Shown here: in pieces, positions 7,843 to 15,710 of the stretch
How the letters are laid out: each line of letters starts with the position of its first letter
How positions within the stretch are numbered: position 1 is the stretch's first letter
Assembly (NCBI GenBank): GCA_005885555.1
Contig: VAWN01000044.1
Span: 4,424-45,075, forward strand
From: Actinomycetota bacterium
GTDB taxonomy: Bacteria; Actinomycetota; Actinomycetes; Mycobacteriales; Micromonosporaceae
Length of the DNA stretch: 40,652 nt
Direction of reading: 5' to 3'
The notes under the pieces: model-generated
Database searches by the model: none
What the model was told of the DNA's origin: nothing
Seen by the model: only the letters and a program-made list of their open reading frames with translations
Made by a program: the position numbers and the translations under genes

Positions 7843-7865
7843 GCGACCGTGCTCCCGGTACGCGA

Positions 7866-9806
7866 TCAGGAAAGGTCATACACGGTGACGCCGCCGACCG
7901 TCGTGGCGGTGTAGTTGGCCGCGACCCACTCCTCGATCTGTTGCGCGGTGCCGTTGCTCGTGCCGCCCGGGCCGGCGCCGCGGCCGCCGGGCATCCCGCC
8001 GCCGCTGATGAAGTAGTGGATCCGGTGCGCGGCCACCCATTGCTGGAACCGCGCCAGGGTCGGTGCCGGGTCGCTGCCGTTGAACCCGCCGGTGGCGAGG
8101 ACCGCAGCGCCGGTCGCGAGCTGGTATCCGGCGGCGCTGTTCGCGCCGACCGTGGCGGCTGCCCACCGGTACCCACGGCTGTTGTCGAGCAGGGCGAGCA
8201 GCGCGCTGCCGGGGCTGGACGCGGTGAGCAGACCGCCCGCGGGTGGGCCCGCGGGCAAGCCGCCGGGGCCGGGGCGGCCCCCGGCGAAGCCGCCGGGCGG
8301 CCGGCCGCCGGGGCCGCCGCCGAACCGCACTCCCGCGACCATCGGGCCCGCGCTCGGGATCGCTCCACTGTGGACAGTCGCGGCGGTGTCGAGCGCATAC
8401 GCCGTGGGCCCGGCGAGGACCGCGAACAGCGCGAGGACCGCGACGGCCCGGGCCACGGCGCGCGGCAACTGCCGGGCGACGAGCAGCAGCACCGCCCCGC
8501 CGAGGCCGGTGACCAGGATCACCAGGCGCAGCCAGGGGTACCAGTCGGCGCTGCGCCCGAGCAGCACGACCGACCAGACCGCGGTGATCGCGACGGTACC
8601 GGCCAGCACCGCGTCGGTGACCGTCCGGCGGGCGCGCCACAACCCGACAGTTCCAATTCCGGCAAGAGCACTGATCCCGGGAGCCAGCGCGACCGTGTAG
8701 TAGGCGTGGAAGATGCCCTTCATGAAGCTGAACGTGGCGGCGGTCACCAGCAGCCAGCCGCCCCACAGCAGCAGCGCGGCCCGCAGCCGGTCGGTCCGCG
8801 GCGCGCGGCCGGCCACCCACAGGCCGGCGATCAGCAGCACGAGGGCGGCCGGAAGCAGCCAGGCGACCTGGCCGCCGATCTCGGCACCGAACAGTCGGGT
8901 CAGGCCGGTGGCACCCCAGCCGTTCATTCCGCCGACGCTGCCGGTCTCGTCGCCGGTGAGCCGGCCGAACCCGTTGTACCCCAAGGTCAGCTCCAGGATG
9001 CTGTTGTGCTGGGAGCCGCCGATGTACGGGCGGGACGCGGCGGGCCACAGCGCGACCGTCGCCACCCACCAACCGGCCGCCACCACCATCGCGAGGGTGG
9101 CCAGCGTCACCTGCCCGATCCGGCGGCGCGGCGTCGTCGGCGCCGCGATGAGATAGGTGAGCCCGAAGGCGGGCAGTACCAGGAACGCCTGCAGCATCTT
9201 GGTCAGGAAGCCGAACCCGACGAGCGCGCCGGCCAGTACCAGCCAGCCGGTCGAGGCGTTCTCCACCGCGCGGGTGACCGCGTAGGCGGCGGCGACCAGG
9301 AGCAGCACCAGCAACGCGTCCGGATTGTTGAACCGGAACATCAGCACCGCCACCGGGGTCAGCGCGAAGGTGGTACCGGCGAGCAGGCCGGCGGCGGTAC
9401 CGAACCAGCGCCGTACCGTCGCATACAGCAGCCCGACCGCGGCAACCCCGGCGAGCGCCTCGGGTACCAGGATGCTCCAGGCGCTGAGGCCGAACAGCCG
9501 CACCGACAAGCCCATCAGCCACAGCGCGGCCGGGGTCTTGTCGACGGTGATCGCGTTGCCCGCGTCGAGCGAGCCGAAGAACCACGCCTTCCAGCTCACC
9601 GAGCCGGCCTGCGCGGCCGCCGCGTAGTAACCGTTGGCCCAGCCGGAGGCGCCCAGCCCCCACAGGTACAGCACGGCGGTGCCGAGCAGCAGGGCGGGCA
9701 GGGCGAGCGGGAGCCGGCGGCTGCGGACTGGCTGGGGCCGGGATTCGCCCGGTGGAACCGGCGGGGCTTCGCCCGGTGGAACGTCGGTGCGGGTCAGCGT
9801 CGTCAT
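7866..9806 (-). CDS. ArnT/GT39-like membrane glycosyltransferase
   Basis: A 646-residue integral membrane protein, ATG at 9806. About eleven hydrophobic segments are visible. The first extracytoplasmic loop holds the conserved region GWANGYYAAAAQAGSVSWKAWFFGSLDAGNAITVDKTPA... (quoted in two parts): an acidic DAGN site and the DKTP motif characteristic of the ArnT/PMT-like GT-C family of actinobacteria. These enzymes move a sugar from a polyprenyl-phosphate donor to an acceptor outside the membrane. The C-terminal third is an extracytoplasmic domain that includes a Gly/Pro-rich low-complexity stretch (around residues 475-505) and ends IEEWVAANYTATTVGGVTVYDLS. It stands alone, without neighbouring polyprenol or cell-wall genes, so donor and acceptor are unknown. 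Confidence 0.88.
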   Translation of the reverse strand: MTTLTRTDVPPGEAPPVPPGESRPQPVRSRRLPLALPALLLGTAVLYLWGLGASGWANGYYAAAAQAGSVSWKAWFFGSLDAGNAITVDKTPAALWLMGLSVRLFGLSAWSILVPEALAGVAAVGLLYATVRRWFGTAAGLLAGTTFALTPVAVLMFRFNNPDALLVLLLVAAAYAVTRAVENASTGWLVLAGALVGFGFLTKMLQAFLVLPAFGLTYLIAAPTTPRRRIGQVTLATLAMVVAAGWWVATVALWPAASRPYIGGSQHNSILELTLGYNGFGRLTGDETGSVGGMNGWGATGLTRLFGAEIGGQVAWLLPAALVLLIAGLWVAGRAPRTDRLRAALLLWGGWLLVTAATFSFMKGIFHAYYTVALAPGISALAGIGTVGLWRARRTVTDAVLAGTVAITAVWSVVLLGRSADWYPWLRLVILVTGLGGAVLLLVARQLPRAVARAVAVLALFAVLAGPTAYALDTAATVHSGAIPSAGPMVAGVRFGGGPGGRPPGGFAGGRPGPGGLPAGPPAGGLLTASSPGSALLALLDNSRGYRWAAATVGANSAAGYQLATGAAVLATGGFNGSDPAPTLARFQQWVAAHRIHYFISGGGMPGGRGAGPGGTSNGTAQQIEEWVAANYTATTVGGVTVYDLS

Positions 9807-10002
9807 AGCGGTAAGGCTCGGCCGGCGTCGTGTGACCGCGTTGTGCCGTACCTGTGCGCCGACTGTGGAGCACGCTGTATGCGGCCTCGGGTACCGCGGT
9901 GTGCGCCGCGGCCCACATCCGGTTCCGGGCCGGCGCACAGGAAATGCACAACTTCGGCCGGCACCGTGGTCGTGTCCGGAGCACCAACGAGAGGGAGCAA
10001 CG

Positions 10003-10296
10003 ATGTCACTGCGGGACAAGGGACTGCGTCGAGCCACCGCGGTCACCGTCGCAATCGCCGCGGCCAGCGCGATCGGCTCGGCGGCCGTGGCCGCGGTCGC
10101 GTGGGCCGACACCCGTGCCGCGCGGGCCGCGGGCACCTCGTCCTCGGACGGCACCTCGACGTCGGACGGCACCTCGTCCTCGGACGGTTCTTCATCCTCG
10201 GACAGCTCCTCGACGTCGGGCAGCTCGACATCCGGCGGTGGGCCGGCCGTGTCGAACGGGACCGGCCCGGGGCAAGCCACGTCGGGCGGGTCGTGA
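10003..10296 (+). CDS. membrane-anchored Ser/Asp/Thr/Gly-repeat protein, first gene of redox operon
   Basis: A 97-residue protein, ATG at 10003 behind GAGGGAG. One membrane segment or signal (about 12-36, AVTVAIAAASAIGSAAVAAV) is followed by a low-complexity tail built on SDGTS-like units (residues 44-80), ending in GTGPGQATSGGS. No folded domain follows. Its stop overlaps an in-frame GTG three codons ahead of the ApbE gene. In comparable actinobacterial operons the first gene encodes an FMN-binding protein with the same plan, a membrane anchor and Ser-rich linker, but with a flavinylated C-terminal domain. I infer this is a shortened relative, or a spacer protein. No flavinylation motif of the D-x-x-S/T-G-A-T/S kind is present. 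Confidence 0.65.
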   Translation: MSLRDKGLRRATAVTVAIAAASAIGSAAVAAVAWADTRAARAAGTSSSDGTSTSDGTSSSDGSSSSDSSSTSGSSTSGGGPAVSNGTGPGQATSGGS

Positions 10297-10301
10297 CCGC
10301 C

Positions 10302-11207
10302 ATGCCGCTGATCGAGACGCTGCCCGTGGACGCGGGTACCGCGCAGTGGCCGGTATGGGGTACCACCGCCCGGATCGTGGTCACCGAACCCGACCGGCTG
10401 CCCGACGCGCGCCGGCTCGTCGAGGAGCGGCTGCGCGCGGTCGACAAGGCGTGCAGCCGGTTCCGCGACAACTCGGAAGTCGTTGCGCTGCAACGGTCCC
10501 AGGGCCGGCCGGTGGAGGTGAGCGAGCTGCTCGCCGACCTCGTCGCGACCGCTCTCGCGGCGGCCCGGCGCACCGGCGGCCTGGTCGACCCGACGGTCGG
10601 CTCGGCGATGGTGGGCCTGGGCTACGACCGGGACCTGCTGTCGCTCGTGGCGACCGACGGGGAATGGCGGCCGCGGCCCGCGCCCGGCTGGCAGCGGATC
10701 CGCCTCACCGGCCGGCGGCTGACGGTACCCGACGGCGTGCTGCTCGATCTCGGCGCGACCGGAAAGGCTTACGCCGCAGACCTTTGCGCGCGGCTCGTCG
10801 CGCAACGCTGCGACACGGGGGTACTGGTCAGCCTCGGCGGTGACCTCGCGACCGCCGGCCCGGCACCGGAGCACGGCTGGCAGGTACTGGTCCAGGACGG
10901 GCCGGACGAACCGGCGTGCACGATCGCGTTGCCGTCCGGCGCCGCGCTCGCGACCTCCAGTACGCTCAGCCGTCGCTGGTGCAACAGCGGGCAGCTGCTG
11001 CACCACATCCTCGACCCGCGCACCTGCACGCCGGCGAAACCGGTGTGGCGCACCGTTTCCGTGGCCGCGTACAGCTGCGTGGAGGCGAACGCGCTCAGCA
11101 CCGCCGCGATCGTCCAGGGCGCTGCCGCCGCGGATGCGTTGCGCCGGCCCGCGCGACTGGTCGGGGCCGACAGTCGCGTGCTGACTGTCGGGGGGTGGCC
11201 GGCGTGA
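10302..11207 (+). CDS. apbE: ApbE family FAD:protein FMN transferase
   Basis: A 301-residue protein. ATG at 10302 used; an in-frame GTG at 10293 that overlaps the previous stop (GTGA) is equally possible. Family motifs are clear: LDLGATGKAYAADLC (normally DLGGIAKGYAVD), GVLVSLGGDLATAG, and HHILDPRTCTPA (normally HIIDPRTG). ApbE enzymes use FAD and Mg2+ to attach FMN by a phosphoester bond to a Thr or Ser of target proteins, usually outside the cytoplasm. No lipoprotein or Sec signal is visible here, consistent with actinobacterial ApbE homologues that may act in the cytoplasm. The genes that follow encode redox membrane and Fe-S proteins, so it should flavinylate a component of that chain, yet no target domain is found in the operon. 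Confidence 0.88.
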   Translation: MPLIETLPVDAGTAQWPVWGTTARIVVTEPDRLPDARRLVEERLRAVDKACSRFRDNSEVVALQRSQGRPVEVSELLADLVATALAAARRTGGLVDPTVGSAMVGLGYDRDLLSLVATDGEWRPRPAPGWQRIRLTGRRLTVPDGVLLDLGATGKAYAADLCARLVAQRCDTGVLVSLGGDLATAGPAPEHGWQVLVQDGPDEPACTIALPSGAALATSSTLSRRWCNSGQLLHHILDPRTCTPAKPVWRTVSVAAYSCVEANALSTAAIVQGAAAADALRRPARLVGADSRVLTVGGWPA

Positions 11208-11752
11208 GCGCCGCGTGGTACCTGGCCCGGGGTACCGGCGTCGTGTCGTTGGTACTGCTCACGATCGTGGTCGCGGTGGGGGTGGCGACGCGCTCCGGCC
11301 GGCCCGCCTTCGGGCTGCCCCGGTTCGCGGTGACCGCGGTGCACCGCAACGCGAGCCTGCTCGCCGTGGTGCTGCTGGCGATCCACGTGGGTACCCTGCT
11401 CATCGACCCGTACGCGCGCCTTCGGCTCATCGACGTGGTGCTGCCGTTCATCGGCAACTACCGCCCGCTCTGGCAGGGGCTCGGCACGCTGGCGCTGGAC
11501 CTCGTCATCGCGCTCGTCGTCACCAGCCTGCTGCGCCACCGGATCGGGTTGCGCGGTTGGCGGGCGGTGCACTGGCTGGCCTACGCGGCCTGGCCGGTGG
11601 CGTTCCTGCACGGGCTCGGCACCGGTACCGACGCCGGCCAGCTCTGGCTGCGTGGCACCGCGGTCCTTTGTGCCGCAACGGTTCTGGCCGCCCTCGTGTG
11701 GCGGCTCTCGACGCGGGTACCCGCACTATCCACAGTGGACGGTAGGCGATGA
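11204..11752 (+). CDS. ferric-reductase-like bis-heme membrane protein
   Basis: A 182-residue membrane protein, GTG at 11204 overlapping the ApbE stop by four bases (GTGA). Five hydrophobic helices can be drawn. Two pairs of histidines lie in helices with the expected spacing: H47 and H61 (13 residues between) and H123 and H136 (12 between). This is the arrangement of the ferric-reductase/NADPH-oxidase/YedZ membrane domain, which holds two stacked b hemes and moves electrons across the membrane. No cytoplasmic FAD/NAD domain is fused to it; the next two genes would supply electrons. I infer it is the transmembrane electron conduit of this operon. Confidence 0.85.
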   Translation: MSAAWYLARGTGVVSLVLLTIVVAVGVATRSGRPAFGLPRFAVTAVHRNASLLAVVLLAIHVGTLLIDPYARLRLIDVVLPFIGNYRPLWQGLGTLALDLVIALVVTSLLRHRIGLRGWRAVHWLAYAAWPVAFLHGLGTGTDAGQLWLRGTAVLCAATVLAALVWRLSTRVPALSTVDGRR

Positions 11753-12963
11753 CGGCGACAGTGGTTGACTCCCGCGCACGGCTGATCGTCGCGGGTCCGG
11801 ATCTGGCGGAGCACGTGCGCCGGCACGGACCGGTACCGTGGCAGGGCGGCCCGCACCGGCTGATCCCGCTCGTCGAGGCGGCCGGGCTGACCGGGCACGG
11901 CGGCGCCGGGTTCCCGACGCACCGCAAGCTCGCCGCGGTGGCGGCCGGCGACCGGCCGGTGGTCGTCGGCAACGGCGCGGAAGGCGAACCGGCCAGCGCC
12001 AAGGACCGCACCCTGCTGCACCACGCGCCGCACCTGGTACTCGACGGGCTCCAGCTCGCCGCCGAATGCGTCGGCGCGTCCCGGGCGTACCTCTACGTCC
12101 AGCAGGCACCGGCCGAAGCGGTACGGCACGCACTGGCGCAGCGGCGCGCGGCACGGCAGGACCGGATCGCGGTCGAGGTCGTGGTGGCCGCCGACCGGTT
12201 CGTCTCCGGTGAGGAGTCGGCGGTCGTGTCGGCCGTGGAAGGGCGGGCGCCGCTGCCCCGCGACAAGTTCCGCATGGTCGTGAAGTCCGGGGTGCGCGGC
12301 CGGCCCACGCTCGTGCAGAACGTGGAGACCCTGGCGCATCTGGCGTTGATCGCGCGGCACGGGCCGACCTGGTTCCGCAGCCGGGGTACCGCCGAGGAGC
12401 CGGGCACGTTCCTGGCCACCGTCAACGGTGCCGTCGGTGCGCCGGGCGTGTACGAGCTGCCCTACGGCGTACCCGTCGAGGAGGCGCTCGCCCGGGCCGG
12501 CGGGACACCGGTACCGTTGCAGGCTCTTCTCGTCGGTGGCTTCCACGGCGCCTGGCTCCCCCCGGAGGCCTTCGGTGCGCCGCTGTCCCGTGCCGGCCTG
12601 CGCCCCTGGGGAGCGGTACCCGGTGCCGGTGTCCTCGTCGCCCTGCCGCTCGGCCGGTGCGGTCTGATCGAGTCGGCGCGCATCGCCGGGTACCTCGCCG
12701 GCGAGACGGCCGGGCAGTGCGGCCCGTGCGTGAACGGCCTGCCGCGCCTGGCGACCACGCTGCACCGGTTGGCGCACGGGCCGCTGCACCCGGCCCTGCC
12801 GGCGGAGGTGGCCCGGCTGAGCGCGCTCGTCGAGCGGCGCGGGGCGTGCAACCACCCGGACGGCACGGTGCGGTTCATCCGCAGCAGCATGCAGATCTTC
12901 GCGGCGGAGGTCACCGCACACCTGGCCGGCCGTTGCAGCCAACACGGAAGGGGTACCCGATGA
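11749..12963 (+). CDS. NuoF-like (complex I 51-kDa family) flavoprotein
   Basis: A 404-residue protein, ATG at 11749 overlapping the previous stop (ATGA). It has the FMN/NAD site of the 51-kDa family, LTGHGGAGFPTHRKL (47-61), NGAEGEPAS (75-83) and SGEES (153-157), then the SLBB-like region and a C-terminal Fe-S helical bundle. The cluster motif is AGQCGPC (321-327) with C367 downstream (RRGACNHPDG). In NuoF the motif is SCGxCxPC plus one distal Cys; here the first Cys is Ala321, leaving three ligands (C324, C327, C367). It is expected to oxidise NAD(P)H and pass electrons to the ferredoxin and membrane heme protein. It is not part of a complex I operon. Confidence 0.87.
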   Translation: MTATVVDSRARLIVAGPDLAEHVRRHGPVPWQGGPHRLIPLVEAAGLTGHGGAGFPTHRKLAAVAAGDRPVVVGNGAEGEPASAKDRTLLHHAPHLVLDGLQLAAECVGASRAYLYVQQAPAEAVRHALAQRRAARQDRIAVEVVVAADRFVSGEESAVVSAVEGRAPLPRDKFRMVVKSGVRGRPTLVQNVETLAHLALIARHGPTWFRSRGTAEEPGTFLATVNGAVGAPGVYELPYGVPVEEALARAGGTPVPLQALLVGGFHGAWLPPEAFGAPLSRAGLRPWGAVPGAGVLVALPLGRCGLIESARIAGYLAGETAGQCGPCVNGLPRLATTLHRLAHGPLHPALPAEVARLSALVERRGACNHPDGTVRFIRSSMQIFAAEVTAHLAGRCSQHGRGTR

Positions 12964-13163
12964 CCCGCCTGCACATCGACTGGACCGCCTGCGAGGGCCG
13001 CGGCGCGTGCGTCGAGCTGCTCCCCGAGCTGTTGTACCGCGACGAGTGGGGCTACCCGCTCGCCCGGGAGAAGCAACCGCAGGTGCCGCCGGCTCTGGAA
13101 GGCCATGCCCGCAGGGCGGTGCGCGACTGCCCGCGCCTCGCCCTGCGGTTCGTGGAGACGTAG
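12960..13163 (+). CDS. 3Fe-4S-type ferredoxin
   Basis: A 67-residue protein, ATG at 12960 overlapping the previous stop (ATGA). Cysteines are C11 and C17 in ACEGRGAC, with C57 in DCP. The C-x5-C...CP pattern with only three cysteines matches 3Fe-4S ferredoxins such as those serving actinobacterial P450s. No P450 is nearby. As the last gene of the overlapping operon it probably carries electrons between the NuoF-like flavoprotein and the membrane heme protein. A strong hairpin terminator follows. Confidence 0.88.
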   Translation: MTRLHIDWTACEGRGACVELLPELLYRDEWGYPLAREKQPQVPPALEGHARRAVRDCPRLALRFVET

Positions 13164-13167
13164 TCCC

Positions 13168-13199
13168 TGAAGGGCCGGACGGGACCGCCCGGCCCTTCA
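13168..13199 (+). terminator. hairpin terminator of the redox operon
   Basis: TGAAGGGCCGG (13168-13178) and CCGGCCCTTCA (13189-13199) make an 11-bp perfect stem five bases after the ferredoxin stop, without a T-tract. Confidence 0.75.
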
Positions 13200-13263
13200 A
13201 CCCCCTGGTTACCGCCCCCTCTGGCTTCGGAACAGTACACCAGCCCCGGGAAAACTGTAAGAG

Positions 13264-13282
13264 AGTCTGCCAGATAGACTGG
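13264..13282. promoter_or_regulatory. nested inverted repeat upstream of the ROK gene, possible operator
   Basis: AGTCT (13264-13268) and AGACT (13276-13280) are opposed around a 7-base spacer, with CCAG (13270-13273) and CTGG (13279-13282) nested in them. TAGACT (13275-13280) could be a -10. The site is about 40 bases upstream of the ROK start; autoregulation is the usual pattern for this family. Short arms make chance a real possibility. Confidence 0.3.
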
Positions 13283-13317
13283 AAGAGTTTCTACTGGTTC
13301 TCGCTGGGGAGGCGGCC

Positions 13318-14529
13318 GTGCCGGAGCAGGACCCGAGGCCCGGCACGGCCGGGTCGCCGTCGTTCCTGCAGGGACTCAACCGCCGCGCCGTCTTCGACGA
13401 ACTGCGTCGCACCGCGCAGACCCGCAGCCAACTCGCCGCCACCACCGGCCTGTCCAAGCCGACCGTATCGGGCGCGCTGGAGCATCTGGCGCGCGCGGGG
13501 CTGGTACGCCGCAACGGATCCGCCGCCGGACGCGCCGGGCCGGCCGCGGCGCTGTACGAGCCGGACCCGACGGCCGGGTTCGTCGTCGGCATCCAGCTCA
13601 GCAGCCGCGTCCAGGTCGCCGTGGCCGACCTCAGCGGTACCGTGCACGCCCGCGGCACCGCAGCCAACCGGGCCCGTACCCCGACCACGCTCGCCGCCGC
13701 CGTCGCCGGCCTCGCACACGAGACGGCACACCGGGCCGGCATCGGGTTCGGCGACGCGTCCGCGGTCGTGGTCGCCACGCCCGGGGTACCCGACCCGACC
13801 ACGCGAAGCGTCCGGCGTGCCGTGCTGCCCGGTATCGACCGTCCCGGTTTCCTCGACGAACTGGACACCGCCCTCGGTACCGCCTGTACCGTCGAAAACG
13901 ACGTGAACCTCGCCGCCGTGGGCGAGCACCGGTTCGGTGCGGCACAAGGCGTTTCGGACTTCGTGCTCATCTCGATGCGACCCGGCCTGGGCCTCGCCGC
14001 CTTCGTCGACGGCCGGCTGCACCGCGGGGTACACGGCGCCGCCGGTGAGGTCGCCGTCGTACCGCTGGTCGCCGCGCACCCGCTCGACACGCTGGTTCGC
14101 CTGGCCGCCGGCGGCCCCGGCGAGGAGCTGATGCGCGAGGAGGCGGTCTCCTCGGCCGGGCTCGTCCGGCTCGCCCACCGGCTCGGGCTGCCACAGCTGC
14201 GCGGCGCGCGCGACGTCTACCGCGCGGCGCGGGCCGGCGATCGCAAGGCGCTGCGGGCGGTCCGGGTACACGCGCATCAGCTGGCGCTGACCGTCGCCGC
14301 CGCCGCGGCGGTCCTCGACCCCGCGCTGGTCGTCATCAACGGCGTGCTCGACGAGCCGGTCTCGGCTCAGGTACGCAAGGCGTTGGGCGCGCTCGACGCG
14401 CTGCCACCGGCGTTCGTGACGGGGCATCTGGGCGAGGGGGCGGTACTGCTCGGGGCGATCGCCGCGGCGCTGCCGCCGGCCTACGAGCGGGTCCTGGCCC
14501 GCGGCCTGCGCCCGGCCGGCTCAGGCTGA
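13318..14529 (+). CDS. ROK-family transcriptional regulator
   Basis: A 403-residue protein, GTG at 13318 behind GGGAGG. The N-terminal winged helix (about 15-75) reads NRRAVFDELRRTAQTRSQLAATTGLSKPTVSGALEHLARAGLV (in two blocks), the DNA-reading MarR-like domain of ROK repressors. The ROK domain follows (about 85-395), with VENDVNLAAVGEHRFG and GVHGAAGEVAVVP. The phosphate motif DxGGT is replaced by LSSRVQVAVADLSGT, and the Cys-rich zinc motif of sugar-kinase ROK members is absent, so it should sense a sugar but not phosphorylate it. No transporter is adjacent; the divergent or downstream genes do not reveal the regulon. Confidence 0.9.
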   Translation: MPEQDPRPGTAGSPSFLQGLNRRAVFDELRRTAQTRSQLAATTGLSKPTVSGALEHLARAGLVRRNGSAAGRAGPAAALYEPDPTAGFVVGIQLSSRVQVAVADLSGTVHARGTAANRARTPTTLAAAVAGLAHETAHRAGIGFGDASAVVVATPGVPDPTTRSVRRAVLPGIDRPGFLDELDTALGTACTVENDVNLAAVGEHRFGAAQGVSDFVLISMRPGLGLAAFVDGRLHRGVHGAAGEVAVVPLVAAHPLDTLVRLAAGGPGEELMREEAVSSAGLVRLAHRLGLPQLRGARDVYRAARAGDRKALRAVRVHAHQLALTVAAAAAVLDPALVVINGVLDEPVSAQVRKALGALDALPPAFVTGHLGEGAVLLGAIAAALPPAYERVLARGLRPAGSG

Positions 14530-14539
14530 TCCGCCGCCG

Positions 14540-14884
14540 TCACGCTGACCGCAGCGCCGCGTGTACCAGCTCGCGCAGCTCGTCGTCGGTGATGCCGGCC
14601 GCGTCGGCGGGGCGCAGCCGGATGGTGCCCTTGCTCGTCTTCAGCTCCGGATGGCGGGCGACGAAGCCGGCCTCCGCACCCTGCGCCCAGCCGTAGACGG
14701 AGATGCCGTGCTTCCACGCCGCGACGAACAGCCGCCGGCGGCCGACCTTGTATGTCGGCATCTGGTACGACATAACGACTTCCGCGTCCGGGTACCCGTC
14801 GAGGACCAGGCGGTGCACGCGGTCGAACAGCGGCCGGTGTTCCGGCGCTATCGCTTCGACATAGGCCCGCACCGCGTCGTCCAT
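14540..14884 (-). CDS. DUF1801 (YdhG-like) protein
   Basis: A 114-residue protein, ATG at 14884, converging on the ROK gene with a 10-base gap. It shows the family pattern VMSYQMPTYKVGRRRLFVAAWKHG followed by ELKTSKGTIRL and DELRELVHAALR. The fold resembles a small alpha/beta iron-chaperone-like domain; some members were linked to frataxin-like iron handling, but the role in actinomycetes is unsettled. The start is supported by the good match of length to the family. Confidence 0.85.
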   Translation of the reverse strand: MDDAVRAYVEAIAPEHRPLFDRVHRLVLDGYPDAEVVMSYQMPTYKVGRRRLFVAAWKHGISVYGWAQGAEAGFVARHPELKTSKGTIRLRPADAAGITDDELRELVHAALRSA

Positions 14885-14975
14885 CCGCCAATTATGGCGT
14901 TGCCGGCCGGCCGGGCGGGCCGGGCGGGCCGGTCACGGTAGCGCGCCGCCGGGGCCGGTCCTCTACACTCCCGGC

Positions 14976-15710
14976 GTGCTGCAAGATTCAACGCCGTCGG
15001 TACCGGCCAACGTCGCCGGGCTCGCCGAGTCCGCCCGGCTCGGCGCGCTCCAGCGGGTGTACCTGCCCAAGCGCCGCAACTGGGCGCTGCTCATCTGCAA
15101 CATCGTCATCGGGATCGTCACGGCGATCGCACTCGTCGGCTTCTATCTGCTCTGGGTCATCCTCCGGACGCCGAACTTCTCCCGCTCCCAGGCCGCCCGC
15201 CGGGTGTACCTCTACGAGCAGGGCTTCATCGTCGCGAACAAGCCCGACGACCCGCAGGTGTACCGCTGGGACGGCATCGACACGGTGTTCCAGAAGATCG
15301 TCAGCACCCGCACCTACGGCATCGAGACCGCCCGCCAGTACCAGTACACGATCACCCGCAAGGACGGGCGCACCGAGAAGCTGACCCAGTTCTTCGACGG
15401 CATCGCCGATCTCGGGCAACACATCAACCAGTGCGTGTCCACGGCGCTGCTGCCCGGTAGCGTCGCCGCCATCGACCACGGCCAGGGCGTGCGCTTCGGC
15501 GACATGACGCTGACCGCCGGCGGCATCGCCGGCCGGCGCAGGTCGGTCGGCTGGGGCGAGGTCAGCCAGGTGCAGATCCACAACGGGTACGTGCGGGTCG
15601 GCGTCGCCGGCAGGTTCTTCTCGCTGTCCACCACGGCCGCCGCCGACATCCCCAACCTGCCGCTGTTCCTCGGCCTCACCGAACGCCTGCGCAAAACCGC
15701 CGCACGCTAG
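14976..15710 (+). CDS. DUF6585-like membrane protein
   Basis: A 244-residue protein from the GTG at 14976. TACACT at 14964-14969 places a start of transcription on the GTG itself, so the message is probably leaderless. Residues 35-62 form a hydrophobic segment or hairpin (WALLICNIVIGIVTAIALV). The rest is soluble, with RVYLYEQGFIVANKPDDPQVYRWDGIDTVFQK and RRSVGWGEVSQVQIHNGYVRV, two copies of a PH-like beta pattern as in DUF6585/bPH-type proteins. Function unknown; it may sense or bind at the membrane. Its stop overlaps the end of the pseudogene on the other strand by four bases. Confidence 0.75.
   Translation: MLQDSTPSVPANVAGLAESARLGALQRVYLPKRRNWALLICNIVIGIVTAIALVGFYLLWVILRTPNFSRSQAARRVYLYEQGFIVANKPDDPQVYRWDGIDTVFQKIVSTRTYGIETARQYQYTITRKDGRTEKLTQFFDGIADLGQHINQCVSTALLPGSVAAIDHGQGVRFGDMTLTAGGIAGRRRSVGWGEVSQVQIHNGYVRVGVAGRFFSLSTTAAADIPNLPLFLGLTERLRKTAAR

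Noticed and set aside
9880-10000. Separate gene between the glycosyltransferase and the Ser-rich protein
   Set aside because: Frames here are short, lack a ribosome site and have shadow-like composition; the gap is best read as a divergent promoter region.
7941-10200. Plus-strand open frame of several hundred codons opposite the glycosyltransferase
   Set aside because: Low-complexity Arg/Gly/Gln composition; only its 3' end, from 10302, is real (ApbE).
10140-10240. CRISPR- or VNTR-like array in the SDGTS repeat region
   Set aside because: The repeats are short, imperfect and coding; there are no spacers and no cas genes.
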